Positions 8,438 to 16,488 of a DNA stretch of 64,000 nucleotides are shown here, in pieces. The DNA lies in contig OZ247427.1 in assembly GCA_965232815.1 (NCBI GenBank), positions 124,001-188,000 on the forward strand, written 5' to 3'. The DNA comes from Bin87 sp026710825 (GTDB lineage: Bacteria > Chloroflexota > Dehalococcoidia > Lucifugimonadales > UBA3495). The notes under the pieces are model-generated. The model did no database searches. It was given only the letters and a program-made list of their open reading frames with translations, and was not told the DNA's origin. Position 1 is the first letter of the stretch, and each line of letters begins with the position of its first letter. A program made the position numbers and the translations under genes.

Positions 8438-9979
8438 TTACTGACCCGAACCTATCCAGTCCGCGACCCGCTCGCCGATCATGATGGTGGTGCAGTTGGT
8501 GTTGGCGCGGATAACATCCGGCATCACCGACGCGTCGGCAACCCGCAGGTTCTCGATCCCATGCACGCGGCAATACTGGTCGACCACCGCCATGGCATCC
8601 GTGTCCGGCCCCATCTTGCATGTGCCGGAGAGATGCTGGCCAATGCACACCTCGCGCAGCATCCAGTCGTCCAGCCGCTCGTCGGACGTCAGGTCACCTG
8701 CGGTCGGTGAAATCAACCCGTCGTAGATGTTGCGGAACTGCTCGTGGTCCAGCAGGCGCACGACGATTCGCACCGCTTCCCGCATGCGCTCCCGGTCCCA
8801 GTCCGCCTCCAGGTATCGGCAATCAATGTGAGGCTGCACATCAGGATCAGTCGACTGCAACGTGAGTTCACCCGCGCTCTCCGCCAACTCCATCATGCAC
8901 GTGAGTCGGATTCCCTCGTTGTCGAAAGGATCGCCGCCCAGCGGCGTCGAAAACGACGACGGGAAAATCTGCATGTCGTTGCGCGCATCCGAACCGCTGG
9001 CGGTGTACCGCAGCACCGTCTGGATGCGCGGCGCGTCGGGGTCCAGCGGGAAATCGTCCTTGACCTTGACCCGAACTGGCACCAGCGGGTGGTCTCGCAG
9101 ATTCTTGCCCACACCCGGCAGGTCCTTCACCACAGGAATGCCCAGGCTCCGAAGCTCCCCAGCCGGCCCCACACCCGACAGCAGCAGCAGTTGCGGCGAT
9201 GCTATCGCACCCGCGCACAGGACAATCTGGTCAGCCTCAACCTGGAAAACATCTCCGCCGCTCTCCACCTCTGCGCCCACGGCCTTGACTCCGTCAAACA
9301 GGATGCGCCGCACCCGCACATTGGCGCGGATGGTCAGGTTGAGCCGGTGCCGGTTGGGGTTCACGTAGGTGAGCGCGGTGCTCATCCGCACTCCGTTGGG
9401 ATTGTTCATCGGAAACGGCCCGACACCCGTGGAATCGGGATGGTTGTGGTCATAGACCTCGGCGTATCCGACGTCGGTGCAGGCCTGAACGAACGCCTCC
9501 TGCAAGGGCAGCCATTTCTCCCTGCGGTGCCGGCGCACCGGTATCGGCCCGTCGAACCCGTGGAAGTCGTCGTTGATGTCGGTGTCCGTCTCCTGCTTGC
9601 GGAAGAACGGCAGGACGTTGATGTAACTCCACTCGTCGTTGCCCCACGATGCCCACCTGTCGTAGTCCTCCGGCACGCCGCGCAGGAATACCTGCCCGTT
9701 GATGGCGCTGGTGCCACCGACTACACGGCCCCGCGGAACGTTGACGGGTTCAGTCTGCCGTGGTGTCCCGGTCCCAACGAACGACCAGTTGTGCGGCGCT
9801 CCCATCTCCGATGCCCGGGGTGCGTAGCCAAATTTCAGGTCATCGGGCGTCTGCTCCAGGTCAGGGTAGTCCGGCCCCGCCTCCAGCAGCAGCACCGACC
9901 TGTTGGGATCCTCGGACAGCCGCGTGGCCATGGTCCCTCCGGCGGAACCGGCGCCGATCACGATAACGTCGTATTTCAT
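8438..9979 (-). CDS. GMC-family oxidoreductase (choline dehydrogenase-like), copy 1
   Basis: 513 residues with the full GMC architecture. The ADP-binding motif VIGAGSAGGTMATRLSED is at the N-terminus, GMC signature 1 is GRVVGGTSAINGQVFLRG, and signature 2 is GAIASPQLLLLSGVGPA. The catalytic His lies in GQHLSGTCKMGPD and the C-terminal segment is NTNCTTIMIGERVADW. These FAD enzymes oxidise alcohols to aldehydes in the cytoplasm. The protein is a clear paralogue of the second GMC gene at 14756-16300 and shares whole blocks with it. It lies 58 bp downstream of the isochorismatase-like gene in the same direction. Substrate is unknown. Confidence 0.93.
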   Translation of the reverse strand: MKYDVIVIGAGSAGGTMATRLSEDPNRSVLLLEAGPDYPDLEQTPDDLKFGYAPRASEMGAPHNWSFVGTGTPRQTEPVNVPRGRVVGGTSAINGQVFLRGVPEDYDRWASWGNDEWSYINVLPFFRKQETDTDINDDFHGFDGPIPVRRHRREKWLPLQEAFVQACTDVGYAEVYDHNHPDSTGVGPFPMNNPNGVRMSTALTYVNPNRHRLNLTIRANVRVRRILFDGVKAVGAEVESGGDVFQVEADQIVLCAGAIASPQLLLLSGVGPAGELRSLGIPVVKDLPGVGKNLRDHPLVPVRVKVKDDFPLDPDAPRIQTVLRYTASGSDARNDMQIFPSSFSTPLGGDPFDNEGIRLTCMMELAESAGELTLQSTDPDVQPHIDCRYLEADWDRERMREAVRIVVRLLDHEQFRNIYDGLISPTAGDLTSDERLDDWMLREVCIGQHLSGTCKMGPDTDAMAVVDQYCRVHGIENLRVADASVMPDVIRANTNCTTIMIGERVADWIGSGQ

Positions 9980-10037
9980 GCGGTTTGCTCCTGGAATGGC
10001 GCGGGATCACAAGCACGGATCAGTGAGATACCGGCCT

Positions 10038-10562
10038 CTACAATCCACTCAAAAATTCGTCGGTGGTCATCACCGTGCCCTGTCGAGGATATACCTTCTC
10101 GGTCAGCACTCGGTGGACTTCAGGGTCACCGTCCGAACAGGCGTCGGACAACACGATGAACGAGTAGTTTATGTCAACGGCCCAGCGCACCGACGACAGA
10201 ACGCATCCGCTAGTTGCAACACCCATGATCACCAGGTTGTCGCGCCCCATCTCGCGCAGCGTTACGTCCAGCGCCGTGGTCGAAAACGGTCCCGGCCTCA
10301 CCTTCGTGATCACCAACTCACCCTCCGCCGGCGCCACGCCCTCGTGCAACTCCACGTCGGGCGCATACTCCGCGAACGGTCCACCTCGATGCACCACGTA
10401 AATCACGGGAATCCCGGCTGCCCTTGCGCCGGCCAACGCGCGAGCGGCGTTCGACACCACCGCATCCGGCTCGGATGCCACGTTGCTGATGATCCGCTGC
10501 TGGAAGTCCATGATCAACACGGCGGTGCGGCCCGCGTCGATCTTGCTAGCCTGTTGAGTCAT
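10038..10562 (-). CDS. isochorismatase-like cysteine hydrolase
   Basis: 174 residues from ATG 10562, with a perfect AGGAGG 6 nt upstream. The cysteine-hydrolase triad is recognisable: Asp in TAVLIMDFQQRI, Lys in VITKVRPGPFS, and Cys in VIMGVATSGCVLSSVRWAVD, where the usual cis-peptide precedes the nucleophile. Family members hydrolyse isochorismate, nicotinamide, N-carbamoyl compounds or related amides. The catabolic neighbours fit an amidase more than a siderophore role, but that is inference. A candidate promoter overlaps the palindrome just upstream. Confidence 0.9.
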   Translation of the reverse strand: MTQQASKIDAGRTAVLIMDFQQRIISNVASEPDAVVSNAARALAGARAAGIPVIYVVHRGGPFAEYAPDVELHEGVAPAEGELVITKVRPGPFSTTALDVTLREMGRDNLVIMGVATSGCVLSSVRWAVDINYSFIVLSDACSDGDPEVHRVLTEKVYPRQGTVMTTDEFLSGL

Positions 10563-10608
10563 GGAATGCCTCCTGTACTGTGCGCGCGGCTCGTCGAAGT
10601 TGAGCGGT

Positions 10609-10637
10609 ATTATAACGTCCAAAAAGTGGGGGGCGAA
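10609..10637 (-). promoter_or_regulatory. candidate promoter for the isochorismatase-like gene
   Basis: On the minus strand, a perfect TATAAT -10 (10609-10614) sits 17 bp from TTCGCC (10632-10637), a weak -35. The -35 lies inside a palindromic repeat. Predicted start near 10602 gives a 40-nt leader. Confidence 0.45.
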
Positions 10638-10652
10638 TGATGATTCGCCCCC
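10629..10652. repeat. small palindromic repeat, GTAGGGGCGA family, copy 2
   Basis: GGGGGCGAAT and ATTCGCCCCC arms around GATG, between the NHL and isochorismatase-like genes. It is close to the copies at 4601 and 41192. Confidence 0.8.
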
Positions 10653-10679
10653 GTTAAAAGTGCACTCGGTGGTCTGACG

Positions 10680-11681
10680 TTACAAATTCAGCGGATGCTC
10701 CTCGTAGTCCTTGACCTTGTCGTACACCTGGATGCGGTGTCGGTTGGCCTCCAGCACGAAGATGCGATCATGGGCGTCGACCCGCACGGACACCGGCCGC
10801 CGGAAACGCCATTCCGGCTCCAGGTCCACCCTGCGCCGCGCCTTCACAATGTCAGGGTTGGCGTCAATGTAGGTCTGCGTCCACGGCGAGGGCTGCTGAG
10901 CGTCGCCCACCAGCGACGTGATGAACCGTCCGTCCGGCGCGTACACCTGTAGCCTGTGGTTCCCCCAGTCCGTGACGTACACGTCCCCCTCGGAGTCCAC
11001 CGCGACGCCTGTCGGCCCGTGCAAATCACCCACGCCGGAGCGTGGTGCCGCCTCAAATTTCAGCAGGAAGTTGCCGTCGGCGTCGAACTTCTGCACCCTG
11101 TTGTTCTTCCAGTCCGCCACGTACACGTTGCCGGCGTCGTCGAGACACAGGCCCCACGGCAAATTGAACTCGCCGTCGCCATCGCCGTGCTTTCCGAAGC
11201 TGCTCAGGTGCTTGCCCTTGTGTGTGAACCTCTGAACGCGATGGTTCTGGCTGTCCACCACCAGCATGTTGCCTTCGGCGTCGAAAGCAATGCCGCAGGG
11301 GCCGTTGAGCTCACCCTTGCCATCGCCGGCATCGCCCCAACTGCGGATGAATGTCCCCTCAGGGTCAAACGCCGACACCCGGTTCAGGAAGTCGTCGGAG
11401 GCGTAGACGTTGCCATCGTCGTCCAGGGTGATGGCGCGCGGCCAGACAAATTGCCCATCGCCGCGCCCGAACGCGCCGAACTGCCCCAGGAACTGGTGGT
11501 CCAGCGTCACCCTGCTGATGCGCTGGCCCAACTCCTCTGCGCCTCGGCTGATCACGTACACCATGTTGTTGTCGGCCAGCGCGAAATCCTGCGGCGACCA
11601 GAAACCCTGGCCCGACATTCCGTACATGCCGATGCAGTAGTTGTAGTCAAACACTCGGCCGGCGGCCACTGTGGTAAGCAT
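10680..11681 (-). CDS. NHL-repeat beta-propeller protein
   Basis: 333 residues from ATG 11681, which has a perfect AAGGAGG 7 nt upstream. Repeated NHL blades are plain: GQFVWPRAITLDDDGNVYAS, GELNGPCGIAFDAEGNMLVV, GEFNLPWGLCLDDAGNVYVA and LHGPTGVAVDSEGDVYVTD, each followed by N-R-x-Q/V-F. NHL propellers usually bind proteins or RNA or act as lyases (peptidylglycine alpha-amidating lyase type). No signal peptide is seen. It is the third gene of a DUF1800-DUF1501-NHL operon, 31 bp after the DUF1501 stop, which suggests joint function. Confidence 0.88.
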   Translation of the reverse strand: MLTTVAAGRVFDYNYCIGMYGMSGQGFWSPQDFALADNNMVYVISRGAEELGQRISRVTLDHQFLGQFGAFGRGDGQFVWPRAITLDDDGNVYASDDFLNRVSAFDPEGTFIRSWGDAGDGKGELNGPCGIAFDAEGNMLVVDSQNHRVQRFTHKGKHLSSFGKHGDGDGEFNLPWGLCLDDAGNVYVADWKNNRVQKFDADGNFLLKFEAAPRSGVGDLHGPTGVAVDSEGDVYVTDWGNHRLQVYAPDGRFITSLVGDAQQPSPWTQTYIDANPDIVKARRRVDLEPEWRFRRPVSVRVDAHDRIFVLEANRHRIQVYDKVKDYEEHPLNL

Positions 11682-11712
11682 GGTAGACCTCCTTAACCCA
11701 ACCCTCAGCGTT

Positions 11713-12849
11713 CTACACGAACTCCAGCTTCTCGAAGTTGCCGCCGACGATCGGAACGGCGTCCAGACCCAGCCAGTTTTCGATGACCGTGGAATACAGC
11801 CCGCGGAAGTCGTAGTTGGGCTCAAGGTCGCCCTGCGTCAGATCCTCCGGCCGCAGGGACGGGTAGGTGCTGTACATACCACCCTTGACTTGGTTCCCGA
11901 TGACGAACGCCGCTCCGGCGGCTCCGTGGTCAGTGCCGGTCCCGTTGTCCTTGACGCGCCGCCCGAACTCGGTGAACAGCACCATGATCAGGTTGTCGCC
12001 CGCATCGTGCTCGGCCAGGTCGTCGAAGAAGTCGGTGATGGCGCGGGACATGTCGATCCACAGCTTCGTGTGCATCGGCGGTTGGTTGAAGTGCGAGTCG
12101 AAGCTGCCGTGCTGCGTGTAGAACATCTGCGTGCCCAGGTCGGCCAGGTACACCTGCGCTATGTCCCGCAGGTACTTGGCGATGGGCGTGTCAGCGTACT
12201 CCACGGTCGACGTGTACTGCTCCGGCGCGCTCCGGACTATGTCCGCGCCCTTGAGCGCGTCCCGTCCGGTCTGACCCAAGTAGTCCATCGTCGGCCCGGT
12301 GCCCACGGTGGGAGAATACATCCGCGCGAAACGGTCCAGGATCTTGTTGTGCTCTTCCTCTGCAGACACACCCGGCACGCTCGAAAGTACTCCGTAGGTC
12401 TCGAGGCTCGACACCGACGTGACCGGAACCCCCCGCAGCGCCAGCGCCCGCGGCAGCCCTTGCCCGAAGTTCATGCCCTTCAATACGTTCTCGCCCCGGG
12501 GATCCAGGTCTCGGATCACGCGACCGGCCCAGCCTTCAGTTCCCACGATATCCGGCTCGCAGGTGTGCCAGATGTCCATGGAGCGGAAGTGCGAACGCGG
12601 CGAATTCTCGTAACCGATGCCGTGGATGATGGCCATCTTGCCGTCGTCCCACAGCTTCTTGAGCGGTGCCATGTTGGGGTTGAACCCCACCTGGTCATCA
12701 ATCTGCAACACCTGGTCGGCCGGAATGCCAACCTTGGGCCGAGCGTCGTGATAGTGCTCGTTGGTGTACGGGATGATGGTGTTCAGGTAGTCGTTTGCCC
12801 CCGTCATCTGGAGCACCACCACCACCGGGTCTTTCTTCGTAGTCGCCAT
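11713..12849 (-). CDS. DUF1501 protein (alkaline-phosphatase-fold relative)
   Basis: 378 residues, ATG with GGGAGG upstream. Begins MATTKKDPVVVVLQMTGAND; DUF1501 features include GNDYLNT-like start, FGQGLPRALALRG, GSFDSHFNQ and FTEFGRRVKDNGTGTDHGAA, the last with the metal-ligand type Asp/His of the sulfatase/alkaline phosphatase superfamily. DUF1501 genes are usually paired with DUF1800 genes, as here. Most DUF1501 proteins carry a Tat signal, and this one has none that I can see. Biochemical role is not established for the family. Confidence 0.85.
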   Translation of the reverse strand: MATTKKDPVVVVLQMTGANDYLNTIIPYTNEHYHDARPKVGIPADQVLQIDDQVGFNPNMAPLKKLWDDGKMAIIHGIGYENSPRSHFRSMDIWHTCEPDIVGTEGWAGRVIRDLDPRGENVLKGMNFGQGLPRALALRGVPVTSVSSLETYGVLSSVPGVSAEEEHNKILDRFARMYSPTVGTGPTMDYLGQTGRDALKGADIVRSAPEQYTSTVEYADTPIAKYLRDIAQVYLADLGTQMFYTQHGSFDSHFNQPPMHTKLWIDMSRAITDFFDDLAEHDAGDNLIMVLFTEFGRRVKDNGTGTDHGAAGAAFVIGNQVKGGMYSTYPSLRPEDLTQGDLEPNYDFRGLYSTVIENWLGLDAVPIVGGNFEKLEFV

Positions 12850-12871
12850 TCTGTTCCTCCCTCCTGCTACT

Positions 12872-12899
12872 CGTCACTCCTGCGAAAGCAGGATTCCAG
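12872..12899. repeat. CGTCATTCC-type palindromic repeat (diverged)
   Basis: CGTCACTCCTGCGAAAGCAG followed by GATTCCAG. TCCTGC and GCAGGA form the stem. Close relatives lie at 40129-40157 and 59140-59168. Confidence 0.7.
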
Positions 12900-12905
12900 T
12901 ATTTG

Positions 12906-12931
12906 GTGTAGGGGTGAATTCGCCCCTGCAC
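12906..12931. repeat. small palindromic repeat, GTAGGGGCGA family, diverged copy
   Basis: GTGTAGGGGTGAA and TTCGCCCCTGCAC form an imperfect palindrome with two mismatched pairs, directly after a CGTCATTCC-type repeat. Both lie in the 89-bp gap between the DUF1800 and DUF1501 genes. Confidence 0.65.
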
Positions 12932-12938
12932 CACGGGG

Positions 12939-14342
12939 TTATGCAAATTGGAAATCGCGCGACGCGGCGATCAGCGCCAGCATCACTCCGACTCGCTTTT
13001 CAGACTCTGCGGCATCCGCCTCGGTGTCCCAACGCAGTTCACCGCCGTCCCGCGCCTCGTCAAGCAGTTCGGCCCGGGTGATGTCCCCAACCTCCAGCGG
13101 GCCCACCATCTCCAGGCAGGCATCCACCATATCGTCGGGACTCAGCGATCCCTGGCTGCGCAGGTTCGCCACGATGGATTTGACGCCCGGCAGCGATACG
13201 TCGCCCAGCAGGCCCGCGGCGAAGTTAACGCGTCGCACCAGTGCGCCGCCGTCTATCCACTCTCCACCGGTGTGCCAACTCTCCACGCTGGGCGGATTCA
13301 AAAGTTCTTGCCCCTGGTAGGCGCACTCGAATGCCAGCGAGTTGAATCCCGGGCGCGGCCCATTGAAATTCCCCGCCAGCTTGGCCGTGCTCACCACCAG
13401 TTCGGCGGGACTCTTGACCCGGCTGAACTGTGCTTCCTTGAAGAAGTCGGAGTTGAACAGTACCCGCAGCATCGCCGTGATATCGCCGTCCGACTCGTCA
13501 TAGGCAGCCACCAACTGGTCGATGGCGTCCGGATCGTTGGGCGGTGTGATGTTCCAACTGGGCACCTGCGGCTCGTCGGCCACAAAGAAGTTGTACAGGT
13601 GCCGCGCTAGGAACCGCGCCGTGGCCGGTTGGTTCACCACAATGTCAATGATGTCCTGGCCGTCGAAATTCCCTGTATGCCCGAGGAACGTCTTTTCGCC
13701 ATCGTCGTGGTCCTCGGGCCGGTACTCGAAGCTCCAGTAGAAGCGACCCAGTGGATTCCGCGGAATCTTCGGCCCGATGGTCCAGCCGGTGAACGCTCGC
13801 GACGCTTCCTTGATGTCCTCCTCAGAGTAGTTACCCACTCCCATGGAGAACAGTTCCAGCAGTTCACGGCCCCAGTTCTCGTTGATGGCGCCCATGTGGT
13901 TGCCGTTGTTGTCCAGCCAGAAAATCATGGCCGGATTCTGCGCCAACTCCACCAGGATCTCCCGGAAATTGCCCAGGCCGGCCCTGCGGAACATGGCTAT
14001 CTGCTGCGTCAACTCCGGCGGGTTGTCCACCTTGGAGTTGCCCGTGGCGAAAAGTTGGTGCCAGAACAGCGCCATCTTCTCTTCCAGCGGCCGCTCGGTG
14101 TTGATCATCCGATACACCCATTCGGCCTGGTTCAGCGGCGGCCCCAGCGCTCCCTCGTAACCGGGCATGTAACGGTAGAGAATATCGTCGTCCACCGGCT
14201 CAAACCGCTCCGGATTCAGCAGGTCCTCCACCGTGGCTTCGTACCCCCTGCTGATCCTGTCATTCAGCTCATCGTGGCTGGCGCCGAAACCGGCCCGCCG
14301 CATCAGATGGCCCATCAGTGCGATGTCCTCTCGATTAGCCAT
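12939..14342 (-). CDS. DUF1800 protein
   Basis: 467 residues from ATG 14342, preceded by an SD-like GAGGGGG. The N-terminus has the family hallmark HLMRRAGFGASHDEL, then KMALFWHQLFATGNSKV, WGRELLELFSMGVGNYSEED and ARHLYNFFVADEPQVP, in the expected order. The family is of unknown biochemistry and is typically found beside DUF1501 genes. This is the first gene of the operon DUF1800-DUF1501-NHL, and it has a good sigma-70-type promoter upstream. No export signal is visible. Confidence 0.9.
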   Translation of the reverse strand: MANREDIALMGHLMRRAGFGASHDELNDRISRGYEATVEDLLNPERFEPVDDDILYRYMPGYEGALGPPLNQAEWVYRMINTERPLEEKMALFWHQLFATGNSKVDNPPELTQQIAMFRRAGLGNFREILVELAQNPAMIFWLDNNGNHMGAINENWGRELLELFSMGVGNYSEEDIKEASRAFTGWTIGPKIPRNPLGRFYWSFEYRPEDHDDGEKTFLGHTGNFDGQDIIDIVVNQPATARFLARHLYNFFVADEPQVPSWNITPPNDPDAIDQLVAAYDESDGDITAMLRVLFNSDFFKEAQFSRVKSPAELVVSTAKLAGNFNGPRPGFNSLAFECAYQGQELLNPPSVESWHTGGEWIDGGALVRRVNFAAGLLGDVSLPGVKSIVANLRSQGSLSPDDMVDACLEMVGPLEVGDITRAELLDEARDGGELRWDTEADAAESEKRVGVMLALIAASRDFQFA

Positions 14343-14415
14343 CAATTCACCCCCTCTTTATGGACTGGTCATCATGCCGCTAAGTTCTAAACACATTTCG
14401 TCAACTGTACTCACA

Positions 14416-14444
14416 ATGCTACGGAATGGGTAGTCCACTGTCAA
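14416..14444 (-). promoter_or_regulatory. candidate sigma-70 promoter of the DUF1800-DUF1501-NHL operon
   Basis: Minus strand: perfect -35 TTGACA (14439-14444), 17-bp spacer, -10 TAGCAT (14416-14421). Predicted start near 14409 leaves a leader of about 67 nt before the ATG at 14342. Confidence 0.6.
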
Positions 14445-14464
14445 GAAAATCAGTCGCTACCGCT

Positions 14465-14674
14465 TCAAGCCTCCACTCGTCGTTTCCAGTAGTAATAAAC
14501 GAAACAATCGGTGGGATTTTGAGGCACGAAAAGGGGCATCGTGGACACCAGCTCCCAACCCAGCGCCCCCCGTTCGTTCATGAACTCCTCATCCACGGCG
14601 TCCACATTCATGCCATTGCCCACGAACCCGCCGGACCGGATGGGCATTTTGTCGACTCGGTATTCCCATTTCAT
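14465..14674 (-). CDS. small DUF4177-like protein
   Basis: 69 residues from ATG 14674, with AAGGA about 10 nt upstream. It begins MKWEYRVDKMPI, and LGWELVSTMP occurs near residue 45. These two segments are the usual signature of DUF4177-type proteins. The family function is unknown. It sits between the DUF1800 operon and the second GMC oxidoreductase; the end of the GMC gene is 81 bp upstream. Confidence 0.7.
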   Translation of the reverse strand: MKWEYRVDKMPIRSGGFVGNGMNVDAVDEEFMNERGALGWELVSTMPLFVPQNPTDCFVYYYWKRRVEA

Positions 14675-14755
14675 GCGTTCAAGTCCTTCGGTGCCGCCGA
14701 CACTGCAGGGCCGGTCTGAGACCCGCCCTACTCTGCCGATCAAGCTCGTTGTCAG

Positions 14756-16300
14756 CTAACGACCCGCTTTTACCCAGTCGGCGCACCGTTCTCCAATCAT
14801 GATGGTGGTGCAGTTGGTGTTGGCCCGAATCACGTTGGGGATCACCGACGCGTCGGCCACCTTGATGTTCTCCAACCCGTGGATGTTCAGGTGCGGATCA
14901 ACCACTGCCATGGGATCGTTGGCCGGCCCCATCTTGCACGTACCGGAGGCATGGGTCGTGTTGAACACCGTCCGGCGCATCCAGCTATCCAGCGCCGCAT
15001 CGGACGCCAGGTCCTCCGGCGAAGGTTGCTGGATCTCCTCCACGATGGGCCCGAAGGCGTTGTGCTCCAGCAGGTTCACGCTGATGCGCACCGCCTCCCG
15101 CAAACGTTCCCGGTCCCGTTCCGGCTCAAGGTATCGATAGTTCAGCGACGGTTGCACATGAGGATCATTTGCCGACAGCCGCACCTCACCGGCGCCGTCG
15201 GCCAACTCCAGAATGCACTGCACGCGCACGCCTCCCGGCTCAAACGGGTCGGCACCCCCGATGGGTGTCGAGAACGACGACGCCATGATCTGCATGTCGT
15301 TGCGGTCCGGCGACCCCGTGGCTGTGTAGCGCAGCGCTGTCTGTGTACGCGGAGCGAGCGGGTCCTGCTCGTGGTCGTCCCGCGCCTTGCAGATGACGGC
15401 GACAATCGGGTGATCGCGCAGGTTCTGCCCCACACCGGGCAACTCGTGAACCACAGGAATCCCCATCTCTCTGAGGTGGTCCGCCGGCCCGACGCCGGAG
15501 AGCATCAAAATTTGCGGCGATGCCATCGAACCCGCGCTGAGCACGATCTGGCCCGCTTCAACTTGGAACACCTCTCCGCCGCTCTCCACCTCCACGCCAA
15601 CCGCGGTCTTGCCCTCGAACAGGATGCGGCGCACCACCACGTTCGGCCGCACCGTCAGGTTGAGCCGGTGCCGCACCTCCCGCAGGAACGTCAGCGCCGT
15701 GCTCATCCGCACGCCCTCCGGATTGTTCATCGGGACCGGCCCGACGCCACCGGAATCGGGATGGTTCATGTCCTCGTCGGCCGGATATCCTGCCTCCAGG
15801 CACGACTGCACGAACGCCTGCTGAAAGGGCAGCCACGTCTCCCGCGCGAAGCGGCGCACCGGTATCGGCCCCTCCGATCCGTGGAAGTCATCGCTGATGT
15901 CCATGTCCGTTTCCATCTTCCGGAAATAGGGCAGCACATCCACGAATCCCCAGCCGTCGTTGCCCTCGGCGGCCCAACTGTCGTAGTCCTCGGGGACCCT
16001 GCGCAGCAGCACCTGCCCATTGATGGCGCTGGTGCCTCCCACCACCTTCCCTCGCGGCGCCGGCAGCATGTCCGTCTGCTCGGCGGAACCCTGCGCCCAC
16101 CACGTCCAGTTGTGGGGCGCACCCTGCGCCGAAGCGTCAGGCTTGTATCCGTATTTCAGGTCGTCGGGATAGTGCTCGTACTCGGGATAGTCGGGACCCG
16201 CCTCCAGCAGCAGCACCGAGCGACTCGGATCCTCGGCCAGCCGGGAAGCCACCACGCACCCGCCCGAACCCGCTCCGATAACAACAACGTCGTACCTCAT
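14756..16300 (-). CDS. GMC-family oxidoreductase (choline dehydrogenase-like), copy 2
   Basis: 514 residues from ATG 16300 with AGGTGA upstream; the longer open frame lacks family similarity. Contains VIGAGSGGCVVASRLAED (FAD site), GKVVGGTSAINGQVLLRR and GSMASPQILMLSGVGPA, with the catalytic region THASGTCKMGP and NTNCTTIMIGERCADW. It is strongly similar along its length to the GMC gene at 8438-9979, so the two arose by duplication and differ mainly in the substrate half. The gene is divergent from the LLM oxidoreductase at 16489, which shares the 188-bp intergenic region. Confidence 0.93.
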   Translation of the reverse strand: MRYDVVVIGAGSGGCVVASRLAEDPSRSVLLLEAGPDYPEYEHYPDDLKYGYKPDASAQGAPHNWTWWAQGSAEQTDMLPAPRGKVVGGTSAINGQVLLRRVPEDYDSWAAEGNDGWGFVDVLPYFRKMETDMDISDDFHGSEGPIPVRRFARETWLPFQQAFVQSCLEAGYPADEDMNHPDSGGVGPVPMNNPEGVRMSTALTFLREVRHRLNLTVRPNVVVRRILFEGKTAVGVEVESGGEVFQVEAGQIVLSAGSMASPQILMLSGVGPADHLREMGIPVVHELPGVGQNLRDHPIVAVICKARDDHEQDPLAPRTQTALRYTATGSPDRNDMQIMASSFSTPIGGADPFEPGGVRVQCILELADGAGEVRLSANDPHVQPSLNYRYLEPERDRERLREAVRISVNLLEHNAFGPIVEEIQQPSPEDLASDAALDSWMRRTVFNTTHASGTCKMGPANDPMAVVDPHLNIHGLENIKVADASVIPNVIRANTNCTTIMIGERCADWVKAGR

Positions 16301-16443
16301 CTCGTCACCTGTAGTCCCCGTTGGTCGTTCGTCAACTCCAAACTCGGGCAAGCATAAAGCAAGGGTGTGGTATTGAAAAGACTGCATCACCCGTGGGCAT
16401 TGTCGCCGCTGTACTCTCGGATGACGCCGCCCCCGCCAGGCCC

Positions 16444-16449
16444 TATAAT
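16444..16449 (+). promoter_or_regulatory. candidate -10 element for the LLM oxidoreductase gene
   Basis: Perfect TATAAT, 40 bp before the ATG at 16489. No convincing -35 is seen at the normal distance. Confidence 0.35.
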
Positions 16450-16488
16450 CCTGCTTACCGCGCGCCGGGCCGCGCCACGGAGGATGCT

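Noticed and set aside
8744..10159. Long plus-strand open frame (471 codons) across the first GMC gene
   Set aside because: Same reason: antisense to a gene with all GMC motifs, and low-complexity Arg/His-rich product.
14879..16357. Long plus-strand open frame (492 codons) across the second GMC gene
   Set aside because: It is an antisense shadow of a well-supported gene in GC-rich DNA; it has no SD and no family signature.
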